A stretch of DNA of 64,000 nt from Nyssa sinensis. Lineage: Eukaryota > Streptophyta > Magnoliopsida > Cornales > Nyssaceae. The translations under genes were made by a program, and so were the position numbers. Below the pieces are notes generated by a model. That model was not told the origin of the DNA, made no database searches, and saw only the letters and a program-made list of their open reading frames with translations. Of the stretch, positions 34,519-47,077 are shown one piece after another (positions within the stretch are counted from its first letter, which is position 1; each line of letters opens with the position of its first letter). The DNA lies in the NCBI GenBank assembly GCA_008638375.1, contig CM018035.1, positions 2,903,501 to 2,967,500 on the forward strand, given 5' to 3'.

Positions 34519-34662
34519 ATGGCGATCGAGGGTTTCAGTTCTAGAAAACTCCGCCATATCTGGACCTCCACACTTGGCAGAGCCGCCATTTCAGCTCTGC
34601 TTTCCCCACACTTTGATATGCATTCTCTCGTCGCCGATCAACTGCTGAAGCTTGAAGCTTGA
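34519..34662 (+). CDS. Small ORF of unknown function, possible first exon of an uncharacterised transcript
   Basis: An ATG in good context (CCCAATGGCG) opens 47 codons beginning MAIEGFSSRKLRHIW. Local base and codon use is more GC-rich than the flanks and resembles a genic 5' end. I do not recognise the protein. Possible splice donors follow (GAG/GTTCAT near 34670; CAG/GGTAAG near 34763). A second gene-like patch at about 37220-37470 includes a frame ending PGHVWMLAKRFAR and a stop, after a T-rich acceptor TTGTTTCAG. Whether these belong to one transcript, and whether it is protein-coding or a long non-coding RNA, cannot be told from sequence. Confidence 0.3.
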   Translation: MAIEGFSSRKLRHIWTSTLGRAAISALLSPHFDMHSLVADQLLKLEA

Positions 34663-35527
34663 AGCTCGAGGTTCATATGGTGAATCTTTCTACTTCAAAA
34701 ACCTAAAGAAAAAAAAAGAAGGAATCTTCTACTTCGGTATACGGTGTATATATACGGCAGACAGGGTAAGCCAGGCAACTACTTGTATATGCTGCACATG
34801 TTTTGGAGATCAAATTCAGATGTTTCGCCAAAGTCCTCCTTTTACCTTCTAGAGGGCAACAATCAGTACTCTCTCTCTATTTATCTAAATTTTACTGATA
34901 TATTTATTAATTATGTATAATGAACACACTGGGTTATGCTTTTGTGATTTGAACATTTGATCTTTTTATTTTTTAAATTTTGTTAAGTCTATGTTTCTCA
35001 TGTATGGTATCAGATATTAACAAAGGATTGCTAACATTTGGACTATGTAGGTTATATTATTAATACAGAAATTTATGTCTTCTGTGACATGAATGCATTT
35101 TCGTGAGTTCAGAACAAGAAATTCAGTTACGGTTTTGTTCATATTGTTCACAAAATGATCAATTATCTGGCTTGTTGAATCATTGGAAATTAGTATTGCT
35201 TTTGGCTCTGTATGCTTTGATGAAAAATAGATCTTGAACAAATTTCCCAGGAATTGGTTTTGCTTCTTGAGGCTTCATTTGTCTGTTTAGGTTTACTTTT
35301 ATCATGTGTGGAGTTTTATGAAGTGCTTGGGTAGATATATTTGATGTCCAAGTGCTTAACACACGTTTTGCATTTTGAGTCATGAATTTTAGGTGTAGTA
35401 TTTTTTTCTTTTTTGTTGCTTGTTCTCTTGATCTTCCACACGATTTTGTGGCCCCCAAATTTACTTTTCTTCATGGATTTAGTACATATTAACAAATTTT
35501 TTATGGCAATTCAAAGTTACAAACCCA

Positions 35528-35536
<9 letters not shown>

Positions 35537-35604
<68 letters not shown>

Positions 35605-35605
35605 G
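35537..35605. repeat. Compound (CT)n(AT)n microsatellite
   Basis: About 20 CT units running directly into about 13 AT units. Confidence 0.95.
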
Positions 35606-36376
35606 TAGGTATATATTCCAACTTTGCCATCATTTTCTGTATAACTTTTTTTTCACCCACACTAGTCTTATAACTGTGACCAGAGCAATTAGATTTCAAT
35701 ATCTAGGCAAGCCTAGGGCGAAAGGCCTTGATTTTAATTAGTTTACTCCCTTAGATGAACTAAACGAGCAACATCAGGCCTTGGTCCATGCATCATTGTC
35801 AATGTGCATGATACTTTTTGGTCCAAGGCACAGACAACAGATTCTGGTTTAACTCTCTGGTAAAATGTTAAGATATTAGTGCCTTTTAGATCTAAGCATA
35901 TTTGTGTTTTTTTTCATTTACATTTCTCTGCAAATAGATGATCAGACACTTCCAAAAACACCCGGCTCATTGAGATATGTGAAAATTTATTACAGCTGTA
36001 AAGTAAACTTTTCTTCAACTTCTATTCTTTTATTTGTTGTAAGAAAGAAATATAGTTTTTAGTTATTTGTTTAAAATCTTTTTGGTTGTGTTCTTTTTTC
36101 CTATTTAGAAATTATGGGAATTGAAAAATAATAGTATTTGAATTCATAAAACTTATGATTCATGTTGTCCTTTGTCTTTTGAATACAAAGACTTCAGAAA
36201 AAGTTCTAGGGCATTAATTTGTATGTTAAAATTTGAAGAAAAAAAAAGAGGGTAATTTCATTACTCAAATAGTGAAAGTCTTCCAAGAAAGAAATTTGTT
36301 ATTAAGTTGTCCTTTATTATTGAATAATGTCATAATGTCATAGGTACCTTTTCCATGCGTTGCAGAGAAAAACTAA

Positions 36377-36814
36377 CAGTTCGTTTGGATAAGTAGGAGG
36401 GAAAGGAAAGGAGAGGAGAAGAGAGGGTAATCCTTCCTTATGTTTGGATAACTAATGAAAAGAAATGAGGGAAAAGACTAATATAATCTATTCATTTTGT
36501 TTGGGAATAATAAAGGAGAAAAAGGAAAAGAAAAGATTTTATATTATTTTACTATTATACCTAGGATAGAGATGTCATATTTATTTTGACTTTTACAATT
36601 TTAAGGGTAATATTGTTATTATTAAAAATTCATTAAATCCTTATTTTTTTTCTCTCCATTTCCTCCCACTTTTGGAGGGATAAGAAAATTACTTATATGA
36701 GCATTAAGCTCTCTATCCCTTTCCTTCCTAATTTTTAAAACAAACATGAAATAAGCTCCCCTTTCTTCTCTTTCCCTTTTCTTTCTTTTCAATTTTTTCT
36801 ATCCAAACAGTGTG
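36377..36814. mobile_element. Tourist-like MITE (PIF/Harbinger type) with TAA target duplication
   Basis: The left end CAGTTCGTTTGGATA and the reverse-complemented right end CACACTGTTTGGATA are inverted copies, extending into purine-rich arms. TAA flanks both sides (36374-36376, 36815-36817), the 3-bp TWA duplication of the Harbinger group. The 438-bp body has no transposase. Confidence 0.65.
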
Positions 36815-37910
36815 TAAATCTTACTGTGCTTGTTTCTAAGTTTTTGTGTTCTGCTACTGGTCTCTTCCTCTGATTGAACTCTCCCTTCAAACCAAGGCAC
36901 TTGATTGAACTCTCCCCTATCCTTTTGCCTGTTAAGAAGGAAACACAGAATGCATGTGTATTTGCATTGTTCTATTGGGATTTTATGTGGTCATACTACA
37001 AAAAGACAATGTCATTTCAATCTGATGTTTTGCAATCATTCATTGGTCATTTTTCTATGAACTGCGTAGGTTTTTGAAGTGACTAGACTTCCATGGGTAT
37101 ACTGAGCATACTTGTTTTTAGTGGTTCACCAGTCATGGAAAAGAGAAAGTAACTGCATCTAAGGCTGGTTATGGTTACTCTGAAAACCTATAGGGCTATG
37201 TTCTCTTTTTCTTGTTTCAGTCATCACCGGCAATCTGAATTTCCTTGGGACACCTGATTGTTATGCAAGAAGATTATTCATTCTCATACCTTTTTTCCTT
37301 TATGGGGAGTTGTAGTTCCACTGTTCTTGGATTCTATATTTCTGATTAGGATTCTATATATAAGATCATTGATTCTGCTGGATCAGGTTAGCAATGGTGA
37401 TGGGATGGACCAGGGTCACAGTGTTTTACCCGGACATGTTTGGATGCTTGCAAAAAGATTTGCAAGATGATGTCCCTTCAGAATTTGCTCCTTTGCCATT
37501 TAAACATAAATATAATGTTCACATTATCATTATTTAGTTTGGCCCTGGTGTTATTGTTATTGTTTTTACTTTTTTTTTATTTGATTTTGAAAACATAACC
37601 CAACGCATGGATTAAATTCCTACTAACCTCCTTAGTAGGTAATTGATTCGAAACGTTAATTTTCCTGCTCTTCCCTTTAGAAATGGACAGGTAATGCCAC
37701 CGAAATACTGTCCGTTTTGACTATTGTTATTTTTATTTTTTCGAATCACATCATGAGAATAACGTCCTTTAAATGCTTATAGACGGTTCGTTTCCTTGCA
37801 TGCCTTCCAGTTAGAAAAGTGAAGTAAAGAGAGTAATTAACTTAAAAAGGAGATAAAGAGTGGAAATTTTATTTATTTATTTATTTATTTTTTGTGAAAG
37901 GAACTGGTTT

Positions 37911-38246
37911 TTAAAGTGTGTCAAACTAATTGACTCTTTGTCCATGAGATTGCTTGAAAATTCTACGAGTCATAAGTACAATGGATTGAATTAGAGACCT
38001 CCGAATTTACGGCACATTTTTCAAGTTAACTTGTCCACACCTGAGCTCCTCATAAAGGATGAAATTTTGTTCTAGTAAAAAAACGTGGTATACCAACATT
38101 GCTAGACTAATCGACTCTTTGTTTATGAGGTAACTCGAAAATTTCATGAGTTAAAAATGTAGTGGATTGAACTCGAGACTTTTAAATTTACAACATGTTC
38201 TTTAAACCAACTCTCTCACCACCCGAGTTCTTCATAAAGGGTGGGG
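37911..38246 (-). repeat. Duplicated SINE-like repeat, two head-to-tail copies
   Basis: Segments 37911-38062 and 38093-38246 are diverged direct copies (shared landmarks: CTAAT(T/C)GACTCTTTGT, GTGGATTGAA, GAG(C/T)TC(C/T)TCATAAAGG). On the minus strand each contains a box B-like segment such as CGAGTTCAATCC and an upstream box A-like GGGTGG stretch, the sign of a tRNA-derived SINE. Confidence 0.5.
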
Positions 38247-39452
38247 TTAGGGAACGCCAAAATCAAAGATTCACATTCCAACTAAAATGTGAATCACTAA
38301 AATGGGAAAAAGAAAAAAAAAATACAAGTTGATACAATCAAACTCAGACCCCGAATGCAAAATGGAGCCCATCTTTATCTTACTTCACCCACAAAATAAG
38401 TTTAATGTGCTCTTTATATCACTAAAGCCTTTTTATTCTTTCTGGGCCTAGTCATCTTCTCAAAAGACAAATCTTTATTCTTAGCAGAGGTTTCAAGACT
38501 GAAAATTACCTTACCAGAAGCAACGGTGAGCACCAAGCCATTCCAATTTCTCTAACTTGAGCTTTTTCACTTTCTTCAATTCTTCTAGGTTTGCCATAAG
38601 AAATCAACTTCATACTTTGTTCTCCTTTGCAGTCTCATGTTGCTTTGTGCCATCAAGTCAATTTGAGTGCACCATGTTGGAGTCCTCAAAATTTGAGCAC
38701 AAATTTGCTTCAAATTCAAATACCAATGGCTATGGACAACATTGCTGTAGCCAGTTACAGATTATTTGTATCCTTATGAATCGGACAATAATAAGTTGTT
38801 ATTACCTTCGCTTGTAATGGTCTTATTTACTCTGTTCATTGGATCCATAGGAATTCCTTTCAATTAAAAAGGAATGGATTCAGATATATTATCCAAATCC
38901 TCCTCTGAAGCCAGTAGAGTTCAAACCCATGTAATTTGACTTCTTATTGTTTATTACTAACATGTTTTGATTAACAGCAGAAATTAAAACCTAAAACCTA
39001 CCCTGCATTCGGAGGATGGGATAAGAGATTGGATTCCCCCATCTTGTCTTGTGGATCATTTATATTCTACCTAAATAAAATATAATTTATACCAAGGGAG
39101 TGAAGATAATCTTGCTTTTTTATTCCACTCAGTCCAAACATGACCTTAATATGTATTGTGGACCATTCTTGTATTGAACTCTTCATAATTTTGTTAACCT
39201 ATTTCAAGACTTTATACATAAACCTCAAAAATAAAAATAAAAATTGCAAGTCATAATCATGAGCCATAGCATTCTTATAAAACATTGGCAATCCATTTCA
39301 TTCAGAAATAGTTGGACTATTAAACCACAAATGCCTTCTTTTTACCCCCTCACCATAGAAAATCAAAATCCCAAGTGTCAAAGCAGCAAATAAAATCAAG
39401 TCTCCTCCAACCAAGACTCTTCAAAGACATATATAGTTGTTAATTTCTTTCT

Positions 39453-42400
39453 TCATTTCAGTGCAGCATCAAGTGTTGTCTTTTCTTGCTTACTGCCAAC
39501 TGCAAATAACAAATTACAGCCCCAATCTTTTATGGTTAGAGATACAACTAAGTAAAATTTTACAACCCTATATATAGTGGGATTAAAAATTAAACTCACG
39601 GCAAAGTGTGGGAAGTTCAGAGCTTTTCAACACGCGCAGCCTCTTCACTGTAGATACAAACATGCTGCAGATAACAAGTTACAACACTTAAATCTATTGC
39701 AAAAGACAACAGAATAATGAGGTCAGATACAAACATACAATACTATAATGAGACAGATAGAAGTGCCACATCGAAGAGAAGTTGTCACACACTTGAATTG
39801 AATAACTGGTTCGGAAGTTTGGTAAGGGGTACTCTTTCATCATAAAACATCTCTCTCATTTTCTTGGTTTGTGAGAGTGCAAGAGCTAAAAAAATAAGTA
39901 TATCATTAAGAATTGGAACTATGGCCAAGACTAAGAGGTTAGGAAATCCCAAGTTTCAGAAAAATTATAAATAAAATTCAATCACACATGGTTTTTTTTT
40001 TATTGTACAAGGTTGAGTGACCAAGTGTGTTGGAATATAAAATGTGATATAATAATCCAGAGTAAGATGCTTACTGCCATGGGACATCCCCAACAAGCAT
40101 CCTGTCTCCTTCATTATCCTCATAAACAAGGGTATATTCCCCACTTCCATCTAATAAACCCGTAATTGCTCCCTCTCCCTCTTGCTTGGTTTGGATTCCA
40201 CCAGCAGATGAATCTGTTTGAGCCAAGCACAGAAAGAACATACAAACATATAAAATATATGTTCATCTCCCATAAAATCAATATGACTTCATTTCAAGCT
40301 AAACTACAGAAAATTCAAAGGAAAACACCTAAAAAATGTAAATCCCTCTTTTATCATTTGGTGTAACAGTCAAATTTATATTGTTCACAGATAAACATCA
40401 ACTTAACTATCAAATTTCTAATTTCTATAAGATTTGTGTATATGTTACTATCAAATTATAATAAGTTTTAATGTAAGTTTTCTATATGCCTTTCTCTATC
40501 TCTCTCTCCCTCTCCAAATCCATATGCTGTTTGAAACAGAGTAATTCACACGGGTAGATTCATTAAGTAAAAGTAAGATAGAAAACCTGCAAGAAGGCGT
40601 CTAAAGAGATCATCAACAGCAGAGGAGAGTTTTTCATAGCTGTCATAGGCCTTGAGATCCACTTTTCTTCCAATAGGGATTCCATCCATGTTGATTTTTA
40701 CAAACAAACCTTTTCTGCAACTTTCTACTGGTTTTTCCTTTGCAACGTTGTCTTCGACCACCACATCTTGTGACTCAATGGGCGGTTTTGAAGAGCTGCT
40801 ACTGGCAATATTCTTCCTAAATGAACGAATTGGAGGCCACCCCACAACTGGAGCTGGAGCAGATCTTTTTCATTTTATTTTTTTGTGGGAGCATCAAGAG
40901 AAAATTAGATGAGAAAAATAGCAAGTCAGTCGCAGAGGGAATTAAATGAAAGCTCAATAGCAAAACAAAAGCACCTTATTAAATATAGAAAATCAAACAT
41001 GCAACCCAATTAAAACAGAGGATATAGAAAAGCTGTGAGGATGAAAATTCTCACAAGCATGTATTATCCACAACTCCTTCACAATGTTACAAGTCCATGA
41101 AATTTTCAATGAAAATTATTAAAACTTCAGATAAAAATAACAAAAATAGAAGATATGATAGATAAGATAAACAATTTATTCTTAACATACAACAAACAAA
41201 TATATTCATTATATACATGTATCTTTATATGTATATATGATTATGACCTGATAAGATAGAAGAAAAAACGACACTACAGTAAAAGGATAACTGGATAAGG
41301 AAAAATTCCAAAACAAGCTCAGAGTGTTATAATAAGGATAAACATCCTTGCCCAAAAAAAAAAAAGAGCAGAAACACAATTAACAGCATAAAAAAGGCAT
41401 TAAAAATCTGGGTAAAAGCATACAAAGGATTTTTATTAAGAAAAACATATATTTACAAAAATAGATACACAAACCAGAAAATTAAGGAATGATAATGAAA
41501 TTATTTTTAAATTATAAGAGCATCTCGAATGGTTACTCAAATCTATAAAAAATTTAAATTTGAGTAAAAATAATCAAAAACAGCCGTACAATGATTTGCT
41601 CAAATCCATAACAAATTCATTTTTCCTCAAACTTAAACCTAAATTTGTAAAATACTGTTCGATTTATCAAATCATTGTTGCCAGCCAAATTTAAAATTTT
41701 GAGACATGATGAGAATTATTTTAAAAAATTTGAGTAAAAATAGACGTGACCAAGAGCCTCATAGCAAATGAAGCTTTTACTCAATTGGATGATCTCAGAA
41801 ACATAAAAGAATGAAAAAAATATTATCCATGGACCACAACACATGAAGTAATGCGACTCTGTGAATGAATATCCTATCTAAAAGAAAACAGTAATAAGGA
41901 AGAAAAAGTTGGGATACCTTTTCTGAGAACTGTTGAGCACAGCTGTATTTACAGAAGTAGGTGAAAATGTCTTCTCTTCTGCAGTCTGCAAGTCTACAAC
42001 TTTAGTGCGGCAGGGTTGTGACGATTCCTTTGCCTTAGCAGGCGAGCTTTGCGGCGTTGATGGGAACTGAAGAAATGGAGTCTTTGTCTGCTGCTGATGC
42101 TGCTGTTGTGGAACCTTTCCCTGGTAATTACATGAAGATGACCATGGAGATGATACAGCAGTCCCAACTGGGTTTTCTGAGGAAGAAAATTTCTGAGTTT
42201 GGGTTCCATTGTTGTTCATGATCCAACCATCCTCCATGGTTTTTGATCTGTCAACTGTGTCTATGAATCCTCTCTTTGTACCCGAAATGTTGGGGTTGCT
42301 GTTGCTGTAGTTGTTTGACAAGTGGCTAAGAGAGAGAAGAGACTCGTCTCTCTCTCTAGAGTGGTTTTTGGCACCATCTTTGATGGTCCAGTCCTGACCT

Positions 42401-42546
42401 GGTGGACCAAGCCTTAGTTCAAGCTTTTTCTCCTCTGAAGATCCATTCCTTTTTTGTTCATCTCTTTGCACAAGCCATTCTCTGTCTCTAGATATTAAAT
42501 CTAGCAACTGAGGAGAATGCTCATCCTTCCTTGAACAACCATCCAT
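39453..42546 (-). CDS. IAA26: AUX/IAA transcriptional repressor, IAA18/IAA26 type, complete in 5 exons
   Basis: Nuclear auxin-response repressor, degraded through TIR1/AFB when auxin binds. Exons on the minus strand: 42546-41918, 40864-40587, 40213-40075, 39664-39600, 39499-39453. All use GT-AG and join in frame to 385 residues. Domain I has LELRLGPPG (42-50), the EAR repression motif that recruits TOPLESS. Domain II has [10 protein letters not shown] (216-225), the auxin degron. Domains III-IV form the PB1 dimerisation fold, with the conserved Lys in [10 protein letters not shown] (266) and the acidic [16 protein letters not shown] segment. The tail [14 protein letters not shown] is typical of the IAA26 branch. 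MDGC at the N-terminus and [13 protein letters not shown] also match that branch. The 165-residue spacer between domains I and II is long and Ser/Gln-rich. The last exon was chosen because its splice restores this tail instead of an early stop. IAA18 versus IAA26 is not settled. Confidence 0.93.
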
Positions 42547-43500
42547 CTTTTACCAAGAAGGATCAACAATGGAAAAAACCCCAGATAAAAATCACCTTCT
42601 CTTTCTAGGTTTTACACCAGAAATGAACAAGAAACAGAAGAAACCTCACTGGAAATGAAAATACATCCTAGTTAGATACACGCTGCTAATAGCTAAAACA
42701 CACAAATCTATGAATAAACAAAATAAGGTACAATAAAAGATACAAGACCACATACCTTGGTTCCTCGACCAAACCTCAAAAACATGAACACCCGCAACAT
42801 CCTTATATCATCAGGAAAAAAATGCCTAAAATCAAACACCCAGATGGCAAAAAAGCAGCAGAACCCTCAAAAGCTAATCTCAAAGACACCCACTAACTTT
42901 CAAGCCCTCAAAGATAACCCTCCAAGATTGAAACCAAACACTGTATAACAACCCAAGAGAAACCCCACCAAGACAAAAAGAAAACCCAGTAGGTCACTAA
43001 TTATATGAATAAAAACCCAAAGAGAAAGAGGGAGCTATAATGGTTGTGGATTGCAATCTCTCTCCCTTTTCTTCCCTCCTTATTTTTTTGGGCACGCGGA
43101 GTGAGTGAGTGGATTCTCCTTTCTCTCTCTTATCTCTCTCTTTTGTTTAGGAACAGAAGGAAGCAGAAAAAAAAGGAAGAGAGCATAAAACCAGAGAGAT
43201 TCCCCATCACTCAAAGGACCCCCCCAAACTGGAACGGAATTAGAGCACAACGCACGCAACCAGACGTCCAAAATATGTTTCTCTTGTTGTTCGGTCCAAG
43301 AAGCAAAGCGTGCTGACCTTCCCCATCTGATCTAAAAGAAAAGATACTCTTTTTCCCTGAGTCTACGAGTCTAGCTACGACATACCCTACAACCCCCCTA
43401 GCCTCGTTAACACACTACCCCAAACATCCACCCCCCTTCACTAGAGTCTTGTTTAGAGAGAGAAAGTAGAGTGAGAGACAACCCTTTGCGATAACTTGTA
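42547..43500 (-). promoter_or_regulatory. Leader with probable 5' UTR intron and promoter side of the AUX/IAA gene
   Basis: A strong donor AAG/GTATGT reads on the minus strand at 42756/42755, and T-rich acceptor candidates lie just before the start codon (42550-42620), so a short 5' UTR intron is likely. A CT/GA-rich stretch at about 43055-43145 looks like the transcription start side. The exact acceptor and TSS are not resolved. Confidence 0.45.
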
Positions 43501-43772
43501 ACTATGGAAGTCCTTTAATCTAATGGAATTAAGCTGAGAGACTTGAGCCTTAACGAAATGGAATTGCTGTTCTTGAGGTAAAGAGATGGAGTGAGCAAGT
43601 GCCGGTTTATATTATTTTTAGAGAGAGAAAGTAGAAGAGGATTTGCATAATCCATATTTGCAGGGCTCTGCCTTTGTGAAATCAAAACACTCAGATCCCA
43701 TGATCTTTTTTCAGTCACTCTCAGCCGTCCACAGTCTACAAATAAAGTTAATACTTTTATAACTAATATTTA

Positions 43773-45383
43773 GATAAATTACATCTACTTTCTATTATGT
43801 TTTACAAACATTTCATATATTTTTTAAAATAATATTGTTTCTCTTATTAGACATATCGATTAAATGGCGTTAACAGAATCTATGTTTATTTACTACTTTA
43901 ACCCTTATATTTTAATAATTATTTTAAAGTTAAAAATCAGAAATTCTCTTCCCTCTTTTTTCCTTCTCTCATATTTACTTTATCCTTTATCACTTCTCTC
44001 TCTTAATTTCTCTGCCCTAATCATGCCACCGCATGTCACTGATGCCATAGCCACCACCCATGTCAGCCAACACCGCCAATCATGTGAACCACCACTGATC
44101 ACTACCCTCAACACCGCATGCTCCATTACTGGAAGATGAATATAGGTCCTGGATTCTGGCGAAGCATAGGTGAAGGAAGAAATTCGAGAATGTAAGCAAT
44201 AACCAAAATCGATCCCAGAGTAACCAGAAGTAGAATTCGAACCCTCGTGAAAACTGTGTGCTCCCGCACCCCCTATCTCTTAAAGGCTCTGTGCTCCCGC
44301 ATTCTGATTGATCCTGCAATGTTGTAATCCTGCTGTTCCTTTATCCCACGCTCTGCAGCTGCTGGGGACTTAGTCATATTTTGAGCGCGGTACTGATTGA
44401 TGTTCTGCGGGATTACTGCGGTTGGCGGACTGCTTGTTTGCGAAGGCCGAAGGACTGGAATGATGTTTTTGGTGTTATTGGACAGAATTGTTGCCGTTTT
44501 CCCACGCCTCATTTTCCAGAATATGATTATGAGCTGCAGAACGCTTGAAGCTGGAATTTGAGCATTGAATGCAGAATCTTTTCTGATTTATTTCCAGTGT
44601 TATCTTCGCCGTTGACGGTGGCAATTCTCAAGCCTTTTGATGAAACGGCTGAAGTGAGGGGCCCTGTACCATCTTGTGCCTTGGTGTTGTTTGGTGGGGG
44701 CCTAGTGGAGGAGGATGATGAGCATAGCATCGTCGCCTGCAGACACGTCGGCGGCGGCGGCTCCACCGACGGTTGTGGCGGAGAAGAACTGCAATGAGAG
44801 TGCGGTGGCGGAGGAGAAAAATGGTGGTGATGTGATGGTTTCTAGCGATTAGGGCATTTCTTGGCAAAAGATTACGAGTGAAGACAGGACTCTTTGGCCT
44901 TGGAACTGTTTCATGGTAATATGAATTTGATTGTTGTAGGCCCACCTAGCACTAGTCCTGTAGGGAAGGAGGATCAGTGGTGTTGTCGATAGTGGTGGAC
45001 ATCGGTGGTGGTGGTGGTGGGTGGAAGGAAGGGAAGGGAAAGTGACATTGATGCCGTCGGTGAGTGGGTTTGCTCTGAGTTGTGGGTGTGGGTTTGCTCT
45101 GAGTTGAATTTCTTTAGGGAAAGTGAGGGAAACCTTGCGGGAGGAGAGAGAAATAAAAGAGGGAAAGTAGATTGACTCTTTCACATTGAAAAGTAAATTT
45201 GATAATTTAAATTTTTTTAATGTTGATGTCATTGTTTTCCGTTTGGATCATTAACGATGTTAGACGGCAGGTGATGATTGTTACTTACATTAGAAACATA
45301 AGGGGTGCAGTGTTATTTCAGAAAGTATAAAAGAGGTTCTGTAGTTGTTAGAAATCTCAAGAGAGGTAGGTGTGATTTACCCT
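43773..45383. mobile_element. Non-autonomous MULE with 9-bp TSD, Pack-MULE-like
   Basis: The 9-mer TAATATTTA flanks both ends (43764-43772, 45384-45392). The left end GATAAATTACATCTAC and the reverse-complemented right end GGGTAAATCACACCTAC are imperfect inverted repeats extending about 100 bp. A 9-bp TSD with long TIRs is diagnostic of Mutator-like elements. The 1.6-kb interior has no transposase. Its centre (44270-44850) is markedly GC-richer than the flanks and carries several overlapping open frames, which suggests captured exon sequence. Its origin could not be recognised. Confidence 0.75.
44270..44850. pseudogene. GC-rich exon-like insert inside the MULE, source unknown
   Basis: Open frames exist on both strands, for example minus 44512-44273 (begins MRRGKTATILSNN) and plus 44558-44797 (ends in a Gly-rich run), so no single reading is proven. 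Base composition unlike the neighbourhood argues for a gene fragment taken up by the element. I do not recognise a protein family. Confidence 0.35.
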
Positions 45384-45392
45384 TAATATTTA

Positions 45393-47070
45393 ATAAATTA
45401 ATAATCTCTATAATTAATAAATTTTTAAAAAATTAACTTAATTTTATGATAAATAATTATTACTTTTATTCTTTAATAATTAATATTTTTCAAATTCTTA
45501 TATATATATATATATATATATCAATTTATAATATGTTCTGATAATTATATTTATTAATTTTATGTAATTAAAGTTAAAAGTATTGTGAGTGTAAAAAATA
45601 ATTATGATAGTTCATATTAATAGGTGAACAAATTCAATGAATTTAGCATTATTCTTTTTTTCATATGCAAGCTATTATTTTTTTGATAATCAAAAAATAA
45701 TTGTTTGATTCATGAAGTTGGAAAAAAATTGTCTTAGGCCAAATCTTTTATAAATTCTAGGTTAACAATATTTTTAGGAGTAATTATTTGATGAGATCAT
45801 TACATTATGTTATTGTGTAATATTCTTTTTCAAATTTTCTAAATTTGTAAAAAAATTATTTTTCACAATTCATGAGATATCTTAAAATTTAAGAAATAAT
45901 ATTGTACAATAATGCAGTGTGACGGATCAGATTTTCTAAATTTCATAATAACGCAATGTGGCAAATCTAATTTTTTAAATTTGTAAAAAAAAAAAAAACT
46001 TTTGCACAATTCATGAGATATTTTAAAATTTATAAAATAATATCACACAATAACGCGACGTGATGGACTCATCAATAATTTCTCTCAACAAATTAGACAA
46101 TCAAAATTATGCTAATGACGATAATGCCCTTGTTATGAATAGAAATGTGGACGGGACACTTAAACATGACATGTTTCTACTCCATTTTAGTAGGTCTTGT
46201 TATTGGCTCCTTTAAGTCAATTCTCATTAATAGAACTCGCCTATTAATTTGTCAAAGAGCTAATTGACTAATTAATTGTTCTATTTTGCGAAGTAATGGT
46301 GTTTTGATTATATCAAAGACGTTTACTTAGTTTTGAATAAAGTAAGAGAAATTTTCTTTCTATTTATGTATGTATTATAATATTAACACATTAAGCTTGT
46401 AATATATGTATATCATGTGATTATTTTAATTAAAAATAAAATTAACAAATATATTTATATATATATATGATATATCTGATAAATTATGATCAAGACTCTT
46501 ATTTAGATAAAAAAAAAAATTCTTCTACTGAATTTGAAACTAAATATTATCTATTACATTATCCTAAATTAATTTGTCTTTCAAAAACTTATACGAGGAC
46601 CGTTAACATTAGCCTTGTGCGATTTCAATTCTAAAAGCTAAATGAGCAAGATAGAATTGTAAGAAATTTTTTGAATAGGTCCGATATGAAGAGGTAATAG
46701 TGTGTTCATTTAATAATAATTTGTAATGTATAATATATTTTTTTTAATAAAATATAATATATGTGATATAGTATCATTGAAATGATGCATGACACATTAT
46801 GTAACAGATGCATCCAAAAACTTCATAATTGAAAGTGATACATACGTTGGTATCTTTGATCGTAGGAGAATTCTTCCATTTGAACCTTTCCAAGCTTCCT
46901 TGTTTTTATAGACAGGCAACAACTCTAAAGATTTGTCCAATCAATGGGTCGGTGGGTAAGTCCACCAAATTCAAAACACAGACAAATATTACATAAATAA
47001 CATTAAAAAATATCATTCATATCACAATAAAATGAAGCTTTCTCACGCATAATAAGTGGCTAAAATTGAA
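45393..47070. other. AT-rich intergenic DNA with a tandem duplication
   Basis: Two diverged copies of a roughly 140-bp unit sit at about 45828-45935 and 45970-46078 (shared CACAATTCATGAGATAT and AATAATG/AACGC(A/G) motifs). AT microsatellites at 45500-45521 and 46451-46470. No gene seen. Confidence 0.5.
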
Positions 47071-47077
47071 GTTCCTG

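Noticed and set aside
39575..39600. AUX/IAA ending inside the fourth exon by read-through to the stop after CREFNF
   Set aside because: A GTGAGT donor at 39599 and a following exon restore the [11 protein letters not shown] tail typical of the IAA26 branch.
41518..41800. A MITE beginning GAGCATCTCGAATGG in intron 1 of the AUX/IAA gene
   Set aside because: The start looks like a known MITE type but a matching right end and TSD could not be fixed, so it is not listed as a feature.
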